This document shows, piece after piece, positions 1 through 5,313 of a DNA stretch of 6,416 nucleotides. This stretch comes from Candidatus Babelota bacterium (GTDB lineage: Bacteria > Dependentiae > Babeliae > Babeliales > JABCYS01), in NCBI GenBank assembly GCA_013290085.1, contig JABCYS010000054.1:1-6416 (forward strand). Direction: 5' to 3'. The notes beneath the pieces were generated by a model. It saw only the letters and a program-made list of their open reading frames with translations, had not been told where the DNA came from and searched no databases. A program made the translations under genes and the position numbers. The number at the start of each line of letters is the position of its first letter. The stretch's first letter is position 1.

Positions 1-125
1 TTCAAGTCATCTCTTACCGATTTACCCGCCCCATCTTCTGCCATGTTTCCGTACAGCGAAAAGACGACCAAAGGCAACATAATCTTCAGTGCATTTTTAA
101 AAGTAATGAATCTTTCCCCGACCAT
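1..125 (-). CDS. N-terminus of an exported protein of unknown function (cut by window edge)
   Basis: An ATG at 125-123 opens a frame that runs without a stop for 41 codons to the left edge. A ribosome-binding site AGGGA (133-137) lies 7 nt upstream, which supports this start. The product begins MVGERFITFKNALK, then has a hydrophobic stretch (IMLPLVVFSLYG, about residues 15-26) followed by a polar, charged sequence (AEDGAGKSVRDDL). This is the shape of a Sec signal peptide, with possible cleavage after NMA near residue 29. The mature part visible here is too short to place in a family. The gene lies downstream of the thioredoxin reductase gene on the same strand, but a strong terminator separates them, so it is probably transcribed on its own. 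Existence as a gene is fairly likely; function is unknown. Confidence 0.6.
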   Translation of the reverse strand, partial: MVGERFITFKNALKIMLPLVVFSLYGNMAEDGAGKSVRDDL

Positions 126-181
126 TGCCACGTCCCTAAAACTCTCATTTTTATGCTTCTATTTATATTTAACTTATTTAT

Positions 182-211
182 AGGATATCAGCTGATGTTT
201 TCTATTTGCAA
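182..211 (-). promoter_or_regulatory. Possible promoter for the left-edge exported protein gene
   Basis: On the minus strand, TTGCAA (206-211) and TATCCT (182-187) are separated by 18 nt and lie about 57 nt upstream of the ATG at 125. Both hexamers match the sigma70 consensus in four positions. The surrounding DNA is very AT-rich, so chance matches are common. The strong terminator upstream (271-310) means the gene should need a promoter in this interval. The rest of 126-270 shows only A/T-rich sequence. Confidence 0.3.
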
Positions 212-270
212 TAATTTTTATTTTTTTCTTGCATTATTTTTTCGATAACAAGATTGGATCGAGATTTTAG

Positions 271-310
271 AAAGCAAAAAGGCGCGCAGTTTTTAAGCCA
301 TGCGCGCCTT
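271..310 (-). terminator. Rho-independent terminator of the thioredoxin reductase gene
   Basis: A perfect 10-bp inverted repeat, AAGGCGCGCA at 279-288 and TGCGCGCCTT at 301-310, encloses a 12-nt loop. Read on the minus strand, the GC-rich hairpin is followed by TTTTTGCTTT (280-271). It begins 35 nt past the TAG stop of the thioredoxin reductase gene (346). The plus-strand reading has no U-tract of similar quality, so the terminator serves mainly the minus strand. Confidence 0.9.
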
Positions 311-345
311 AAATATAAAGTTTTTAGTTAAGTTTAAGCGAATAC

Positions 346-1866
346 CTAGTAGATTTCCTCGTCATCTTCCTCTTCACCCTCTTGTTCCTGGCCCTCACCC
401 TGCTGCATAATCGCTTGGATGGCGGCATAGAGTTCCGGCCGGCTCAGTGTTGTGGTGTACACTGCCGCACGTTCGCCATTTTTTAGGATGAGAAGATACG
501 GAACTTTGGGGATGGTTAAGAATCGAACAAGGTCTTTGGCTGATTCTTGATTTACATCAACTTTGTAGAATTTCACCTGGCCTGCAAGTTTTGCAGCAAC
601 CGAGTCTACTACGGGAAGCATTTGCATACAGGATGGGCAATAGTCAGCATAAAAATCAACTACGGTTATTCCTGAAGAAGGAGTGATTTTTTCTTTAAAA
701 TCATTGAGGGAGGTAAGATGAGGTACTTCAACTTTCTCATAGGAGAAATCGTCAAAGTATGCCCCTTTTGTTGTCAATTCCTGGGCAATTTGTTTATTAA
801 AACCTATTTCGGTTAGGAAGTTTGAAGCATCAAGCGCCGCGCTGATGCCATGGCCTGCTGCAACACCGGCCTGACGATAGTGGCTATCTTCAACATCACC
901 TGCTGCAAAAACTCCTGGCAAGGAGGTTTCTTGTGAACGATTGTGAAGTTTTATATAGCCTTTGGCATCAAGATCGAGCTGTTCTTTAAAGATGGCGGTA
1001 TTGGGTTCATGACCTATGGCTAAAAACACACCTTCGGTTGGTACAACAGAGATCTTTCCTGTTTTATTATTTTTTACTTCGACCCCTTTTACCGTCGAGC
1101 CATCGCCTATTATTTTTTGTACATCTACGTCATACATCATAGAAAGAGAAGGGATTGCCTTTAAATGTTTTTGCATGGCATGAGAGGCCCTCATGGCTGA
1201 TTTGCGAACAAGGATGGTTATTTTGCCGGCATAGGCTGCCAGCTGCCCCGCTTCCTCTGCGGCAGAGTCTCCACCGCCAAGGACTACCACATTCTTCCCT
1301 TTGTAAAAAGGCGCATCACAGATAGCACAGGTGGTTACCCCTTTGCCCCAATATTCACTCTCTCCTTCAACCCCCAGTTTTTTAGGAGCCGCACCGGTAG
1401 CAATAACGATTGTTTGGGCATAGATGGTTCGCCCTTCTTCGGTTGAAATGGCGTAGGGCCAGGTTGTAAAGTCAATGTTAGTTACTACATCAAAAAGATA
1501 TTCGGCCCCAAAGCTTTTCGCTTGATTATTCAAACCTTCAATAATTTTTTGCCCAAGAATTTTTTTGCTGCCAGGCCAATTTTCAACCCACGTAGTCTTT
1601 GTTAATTGACCGCCAGGCTCGTTTCCACTGATGATGAGGGTGTTGTAGCCAAGCCGGGCACCATACAGGGCTGCGCTTAATCCTGATGGCCCTGAACCTA
1701 TAATCACCATATCGATTAAGTTCTTTTTCCCTTTGAGATGAGAGATGGAAAAGGAAGCTGGGGGACACGGGCAATGTTTAGCATGCATACTTTTAAACAA
1801 ATAGCCGCCGATCACGAGACCCAGAAACCCGAGCAGTGCAACCCCCGCCCATTTTGGTATAGCCAT
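346..1866 (-). CDS. trxB: Membrane-anchored thioredoxin reductase-thioredoxin fusion
   Basis: This 506-residue protein should pass electrons from NADPH through FAD and a redox disulfide to its own thioredoxin domain, reducing protein disulfides. Visible motifs, in order: a hydrophobic N-terminal segment (about 7-24) followed by lysines, predicted to anchor the enzyme with its body in the cytoplasm; an FAD-binding GSGPSG (57-62); the redox centre CAIC (180-183); an NADPH-binding GGGDSAAEEA (197-206); GHEPNT (285-290); AAGDV (321-325). A linker leads to a thioredoxin fold with active site YCPSC (409-413, normally WCGPC) and cis-proline P456. The end is a glutamate/aspartate-rich tail (about 491-504). 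Typical TrxB is about 310-330 residues and begins near the FAD motif; here about 50 residues precede it, including C32 and C34. The SD GAGGAGG (1871-1877), 4 nt before the ATG, fixes the long start. A TrxB-Trx hybrid is known from Mycobacterium leprae. The fusion call is firm; membrane topology is inferred. Confidence 0.93.
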   Translation of the reverse strand: MAIPKWAGVALLGFLGLVIGGYLFKSMHAKHCPCPPASFSISHLKGKKNLIDMVIIGSGPSGLSAALYGARLGYNTLIISGNEPGGQLTKTTWVENWPGSKKILGQKIIEGLNNQAKSFGAEYLFDVVTNIDFTTWPYAISTEEGRTIYAQTIVIATGAAPKKLGVEGESEYWGKGVTTCAICDAPFYKGKNVVVLGGGDSAAEEAGQLAAYAGKITILVRKSAMRASHAMQKHLKAIPSLSMMYDVDVQKIIGDGSTVKGVEVKNNKTGKISVVPTEGVFLAIGHEPNTAIFKEQLDLDAKGYIKLHNRSQETSLPGVFAAGDVEDSHYRQAGVAAGHGISAALDASNFLTEIGFNKQIAQELTTKGAYFDDFSYEKVEVPHLTSLNDFKEKITPSSGITVVDFYADYCPSCMQMLPVVDSVAAKLAGQVKFYKVDVNQESAKDLVRFLTIPKVPYLLILKNGERAAVYTTTLSRPELYAAIQAIMQQGEGQEQEGEEEDDEEIY

Positions 1867-1870
1867 GATT

Positions 1871-1877
1871 CCTCCTC
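1871..1877 (-). promoter_or_regulatory. Ribosome-binding site that fixes the thioredoxin reductase start
   Basis: GAGGAGG on the minus strand is a near-perfect Shine-Dalgarno sequence, 4 nt before the ATG at 1866-1864. It decides the start: the membrane-anchor extension ahead of the FAD domain is translated. The internal Met53 beside the FAD motif is therefore not the likely start. Confidence 0.85.
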
Positions 1878-1909
1878 ATTGAAATTTTTTCGATCAAATC
1901 TTTTATGTT

Positions 1910-1938
1910 AAATTATTCTTTGATTTTTTTTTGAGCAA
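1910..1938 (-). promoter_or_regulatory. Possible promoter for the thioredoxin reductase gene
   Basis: On the minus strand, TTGCTC (1933-1938) and TAATTT (1910-1915) have a 17-nt spacing and lie about 44 nt upstream of the ATG. The -10 match is poor (three of six). It overlaps the better promoter of the divergent gene. A minus-strand promoter must lie in this interval, because the neighbouring gene is transcribed the other way, but its exact site is uncertain. Confidence 0.25.
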
Positions 1939-1947
1939 CTTTATAAT
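1920..1947 (+). promoter_or_regulatory. Sigma70-type promoter of the FtsH-like gene
   Basis: TTGATT (1920-1925) and a perfect TATAAT (1942-1947) are separated by 16 nt. Transcription would start near 1954, leaving a 5' leader of about 85 nt before the ATG at 2040. This is the best promoter match in the divergent intergenic region. I see no clear hairpin or riboswitch-like structure in the leader. Confidence 0.6.
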
Positions 1948-2025
1948 CAAAAAACTATTTTAAGTGTAGCCTGCTGCTAACAAAGTGCAAAGAGCAATAT
2001 TGGGCTTTGGAAATTATGACTACCT

Positions 2026-2032
2026 GGGGGGA
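2026..2032 (+). promoter_or_regulatory. Ribosome-binding site deciding the start of the FtsH-like gene
   Basis: GGGGGGA lies 7 nt before the ATG at 2040-2042. It is G-only rather than AGGAGG, and can pair with the anti-SD using one G-U wobble. It supports the ATG at 2040 over the in-frame TTG at 2007 and ATG at 2016. The 2040 start also places the signal-peptide-like sequence at the very N-terminus. Confidence 0.65.
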
Positions 2033-2039
2033 CATCTCT

Positions 2040-4556
2040 ATGAAATTTTCTTTTTTATGCAAAAAAAGCTTAGCCTTTTTACTTCTCTTTTCTCTATCAA
2101 CCTCTTCGTTACATCCACAAGCCATCACCCAAGGTGATTCGGCGGTAACACCAGAGGATGCTGAACGCATTATGTCTGATCCTCAGGTGGTTAAACAGCT
2201 CCAAGCATACGTTGTTCAGTATCAGATTCCGGCTATCTTTTCTAAAATCGAATCCCTCAAGCTCGTCCTGAGCAACAATGGACTTAAGCTTAATGGCAAA
2301 GAAAAAACGCAGCTTCTTACTCATTTATCGACTGCCAAGACTGTCCTTGAAGAAAATATAACTTTTATTGTAGGCGATGAGCAGCATCCGCTATCGGACA
2401 AAAGTTCAATAATTGCCGGACTCGCTTTCTGTAAACAGCTTATTAATTACGTAAGCAATGCTATAAAAGATGACTTCAAAAAGATGGTACCTTTTTCGTT
2501 CACGTACCAGCCAGAAAAAGAATATACCGCTAAGGAGATTGTTGAACTTTTCAAGGAAGTAATCCTTCAATTTGAGCAGCTTGAACTTTCTTTTAACGAA
2601 ATAGGAAATTCAAAACCCAATAAAACCCTCAAGAAGCTCGGTGCCATTCTTGATCGTTATGGCATTTGGCCAAAAACCAAGCTGGTAAGCCTGGGTATAT
2701 TTCTGGCTCTTTTTGCTCGCTATCTTTTCAAAGATGCTCCGCGTCTTCGCTTTATGGGTCAAAATCCGCATAATGCCGCCGGTAGATTCCAAGCTACTCG
2801 ACGTGGCGCACGAAGAAACTCTGCTCCGCCATCTGCTCTACCAGATGTTAACTCCTTCCATCAACCGCTACCTCCTCGGCCGGATGCAGCTCCTGCGCAA
2901 CGAAACTTTTTATGGCGTTGGCTGAAAGTGATTGATGATAACATAGTGGGAACTCAACCGATATCCTTCTTTGATATTGAGAGTCAGAAAAGCCAAACAC
3001 TTCCTGGCACTGGCAAGGGTTTATTTGGCCATGTTCATGCAGCCATTGAACCTCTTACAAAGATACTTGCCTTTCCGGTAACACTTGCTGCCCTCATTGA
3101 CCGCACTGGTGCGGGTATTAATGGATGGAAAAGTCTCAATAGTAATCCAGGCACCTTCTTTAAACTTGAAGAATTCCTCCAAAACAAACAGCAAAAAGTA
3201 AGTGCCATCGATGAGTTTTTCTTATCAAGCGCCATCGAACATACGGCTCCGCGCCTTACGTTTGATGATATTGCTGGCCTTGAAGAACAAAAGAAAGAGT
3301 TGCAACCAGTTATTAACTATTTACTCAACCCTGAGATTTTTGAAAAAACCGGTACTACCATTGAAAAGGGTTATTTACTCTATGGCCCTACCAGAACAGG
3401 CAAAACTCATTTTGCCGAAGCCCTTGCTGGCGAAATTGTTCTGAAACACAAAAGGAAGTGTGCTTTTATTAAAATACGAGCAAGCGAATTACGACTCGTT
3501 GGTATTAAAAAAGTACTTGATATGGTGGGCAAATATGCACCATGCATTGTATTTATTGATGAAATTGATTTGCTTAACTTACAGCGCGATCATAACACCA
3601 CTCTTCTTGAAGAGTTTTTAACGAGCATGAAGCTTGATACTGGAAACCATCAAGTAATATTCTTGGCGGCGACTAACAGAATAGATCACATTGACCACGC
3701 GCTCCTACAACCAGGTCGTTTTGGCAAGATCATTCCTTTTGAAAATCCTTCACAAGAAGATCGTTTAAACTTCTTTGAAAAGCATCTTTCTCGTAAAAAC
3801 ATGTATGATCCTGAATTGCTCGACATGAATCGACTTGTACAAGAAACCGAAGGTTGTTCATTTGGCGACCTTGCCAGCATTACCAACAATGCTCTTGCTC
3901 TTTCAACGCAAAATAGAGAGACGCTTTCGTACAAGCATTTTGATATGAGTATTGATGCCTTTAAACATAAAATAGCCGAATCTTCTCTCAACTTACCTGC
4001 CGAAGAACGCGTTCTTATTGCAACCCACCTTGCGGGTCATGCATTGGCATATCATTTACTTGCCACGGGCGAACAGTTGAACAAGGTTACTATGCTTCCT
4101 ATTCAGAAAAAGATTGCGGAAGAAAATATCTGGCTCAGTAATTTGAGCACAGCTAAGAAAGTAACCTGTTACGGTGATGTCTTTACCCTCCACAAAGCCA
4201 ATACGAGTGGCTTTGATACCCCTAAAGAAAAAGGAAATCGTATCAAGGCGCTTCTTGCTGGTCACGTAGCTGAAAAGATCTTGCTTGGTTCATGCGGTTA
4301 TGGTTATCACAATGATGATTACGAACACGCTCGTCAGATAGCTGAATCATTGGTATTCCAAGGATTGAAAAAAGATCATTTCTCTCGCGAAGGTGCTGAT
4401 AAGAAACTTGATGAAGTTATGAAGCTTCTATCTACGTATGAAGCGGAAGTAACTACTTTATTGCAAGAAAATAAAGACAAGCTCCAGAAGTTGGCTGACG
4501 CACTGAACAAGTATGTTACGTTAACTGCTGAAGATGTAGCTGTATTGCTAAAGTAA
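2040..4556 (+). CDS. FtsH-like membrane AAA+ protein with degenerate M41 peptidase domain (probable pseudoprotease)
   Basis: The 838-residue product has the FtsH layout but is longer than usual FtsH (about 600-700). Residues 1-28 are signal peptide or TM1. A helical, presumably extracytoplasmic domain follows (about 29-205), then a TM segment (about 214-230), then a basic, proline-rich linker (about 233-300). The AAA+ domain begins at FDDIAG (408-413) and has Walker A GPTRTGKT (449-456), Walker B IVFIDE (503-508), sensor-1 N546 in ATNR and PGRF with R560. The second SRH arginine is lysine (K563), and the pore-loop region (482-495) is about four residues shorter than in FtsH and lacks its FVG motif. 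The M41-like domain (about 655-838) has HLAGH (663-667): both histidines remain but the catalytic glutamate is leucine. D759 could be the third zinc ligand. ATP binding is likely; proteolysis is unlikely. A role as a membrane chaperone, or as partner of an active FtsH elsewhere, is inferred. The gene has its own promoter and terminator. Confidence 0.88.
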   Translation: MKFSFLCKKSLAFLLLFSLSTSSLHPQAITQGDSAVTPEDAERIMSDPQVVKQLQAYVVQYQIPAIFSKIESLKLVLSNNGLKLNGKEKTQLLTHLSTAKTVLEENITFIVGDEQHPLSDKSSIIAGLAFCKQLINYVSNAIKDDFKKMVPFSFTYQPEKEYTAKEIVELFKEVILQFEQLELSFNEIGNSKPNKTLKKLGAILDRYGIWPKTKLVSLGIFLALFARYLFKDAPRLRFMGQNPHNAAGRFQATRRGARRNSAPPSALPDVNSFHQPLPPRPDAAPAQRNFLWRWLKVIDDNIVGTQPISFFDIESQKSQTLPGTGKGLFGHVHAAIEPLTKILAFPVTLAALIDRTGAGINGWKSLNSNPGTFFKLEEFLQNKQQKVSAIDEFFLSSAIEHTAPRLTFDDIAGLEEQKKELQPVINYLLNPEIFEKTGTTIEKGYLLYGPTRTGKTHFAEALAGEIVLKHKRKCAFIKIRASELRLVGIKKVLDMVGKYAPCIVFIDEIDLLNLQRDHNTTLLEEFLTSMKLDTGNHQVIFLAATNRIDHIDHALLQPGRFGKIIPFENPSQEDRLNFFEKHLSRKNMYDPELLDMNRLVQETEGCSFGDLASITNNALALSTQNRETLSYKHFDMSIDAFKHKIAESSLNLPAEERVLIATHLAGHALAYHLLATGEQLNKVTMLPIQKKIAEENIWLSNLSTAKKVTCYGDVFTLHKANTSGFDTPKEKGNRIKALLAGHVAEKILLGSCGYGYHNDDYEHARQIAESLVFQGLKKDHFSREGADKKLDEVMKLLSTYEAEVTTLLQENKDKLQKLADALNKYVTLTAEDVAVLLK

Positions 4557-4575
4557 GAAAAGAAAAAAAGACAAT

Positions 4576-4607
4576 AAAAAAGGTCCCTGAAATTCAGGGA
4601 CCTTTTT
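4576..4607. terminator. Bidirectional terminator between convergent genes
   Basis: The inverted repeat GGTCCCTGA (4582-4590) and TCAGGGACC (4594-4602), with a 3-nt loop, is preceded by six A (4576-4581) and followed by five T (4603-4607). It therefore gives a hairpin plus U-tract on both strands. It lies 19 nt after the stop of the FtsH-like gene (+) and 16 nt after the stop of the ankyrin gene (-), and should end both transcripts. Confidence 0.92.
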
Positions 4608-4623
4608 CACTTCGTAGTTTCTC

Positions 4624-5271
4624 TTACAAATTCTCCGCCACATGATTGCGTACGTAATTAATAGATTCTGCCAGCCTTTGCTCAGCGCCTCTAGGATTAA
4701 GCGATAACAGGTAGCTCACAACGGGATTATTCCTTATATCGCCTGCTGTTCTAGAAGCTCCTACAACTGCCCACGTTAATAGAGAAAATCCATCCGTATC
4801 ATGCGCCACAATATCAGCACCCGCATCTACTAATAATCGTACCGCATCACGATGTCCACGAGCTGCGGCATACATTAAAGGGGTTCGTTCATGATCATCA
4901 AATTTATCAATGTTTCTGATTTGAGCGATTAAACTTTGCAATGTAGGGATATCTCCCAACCGAGCAGCTTCAAATAATAGCGCTGCTTCCTCTTCATCTT
5001 CACTTTCGTCGGCATAATCTATATCTAATTCCATTGGTTCTACTGCTGGTTGCGCAAAAAAACCAAAATACGCCTTATCAAGAGTCCCATCAGCGGAACC
5101 GGGAGCAGAGGGGGGCGTTTCATAACCACGTGGAACTTCTTGTTCTGCCTCTGATTGGTCTAATCCGAAATCAATCGAATCTGGTGGTGTAGACGGAACT
5201 TCTTGGTCCATTGCTTTAAGCATCGCACATGATGTGAATACAAGGAAAAGTGTTATACATTTGTTCTTCAT
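4624..5271 (-). CDS. Exported ankyrin-repeat protein
   Basis: This 215-residue protein starts with a signal peptide (MKNK, hydrophobic 5-18, likely cut after LKA at residue 20). An acidic, proline-rich, presumably disordered region follows (about 21-95), containing a repeated pattern QEVP...TPP...LD at about 23-38 and 44-65. Then come about three ankyrin repeats: a degenerate one (about 96-121), a canonical one with RTPLMYAAARGHRDAVRLL (129-147) ending in GADI (161-164 region), and a variant (about 159-190). Ankyrin repeats bind other proteins; no catalytic motif is visible. The start at 5271 is chosen because AGAGAGG lies 5 nt upstream and the signal peptide begins there; an in-frame TTG at 5304 would bury it. 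The gene follows the RING-finger gene by 42 bp on the same strand, probably as one operon. A host-directed role is inferred from domain type and export signal. The cysteine in FTSC (12-15) is a poor lipobox, so lipidation is less likely. Confidence 0.85.
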   Translation of the reverse strand: MKNKCITLFLVFTSCAMLKAMDQEVPSTPPDSIDFGLDQSEAEQEVPRGYETPPSAPGSADGTLDKAYFGFFAQPAVEPMELDIDYADESEDEEEAALLFEAARLGDIPTLQSLIAQIRNIDKFDDHERTPLMYAAARGHRDAVRLLVDAGADIVAHDTDGFSLLTWAVVGASRTAGDIRNNPVVSYLLSLNPRGAEQRLAESINYVRNHVAENL

Positions 5272-5276
5272 AATAA

Positions 5277-5283
5277 CCTCTCT
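5277..5283 (-). promoter_or_regulatory. Ribosome-binding site deciding the start of the ankyrin gene
   Basis: AGAGAGG on the minus strand lies 5 nt before the ATG at 5271-5269, within the 42-bp gap after the RING gene. It supports separate initiation on a shared mRNA and rules against the upstream TTG start at 5304. Confidence 0.7.
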
Positions 5284-5313
5284 TTTGGTAATAGGTGATA
5301 ACAAAGTTGAAAA

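Noticed and set aside
206..241. Near-repeat of TTGCAATAATTTTT and TTGCATTATTTTTT 23 bp apart
   Set aside because: Both lie in a very T-rich spacer where such similarity is expected by chance; no further copies or arms were found.
2007..2039. TTG at 2007 or ATG at 2016 as start of the FtsH-like gene
   Set aside because: Neither has a well-placed SD, and both would put charged and aromatic residues before the signal peptide. The ATG at 2040 has GGGGGGA 7 nt upstream and starts with a typical signal sequence.
3686..3991. 101-codon minus-strand open frame inside the FtsH-like gene
   Set aside because: It lies entirely within the conserved AAA+ coding sequence, has no recognisable domain, and is best explained as an antisense shadow.
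5227..5238. FTSC as a lipobox in the ankyrin protein
   Set aside because: The -3 residue is Phe rather than Leu/Val/Ile and the hydrophobic stretch continues past the cysteine to a plausible signal peptidase I site after LKA.
5272..5304. TTG at 5304 as start of the ankyrin gene
   Set aside because: It would add 11 residues before the signal peptide and lacks an SD; AGAGAGG is correctly spaced for the ATG at 5271.
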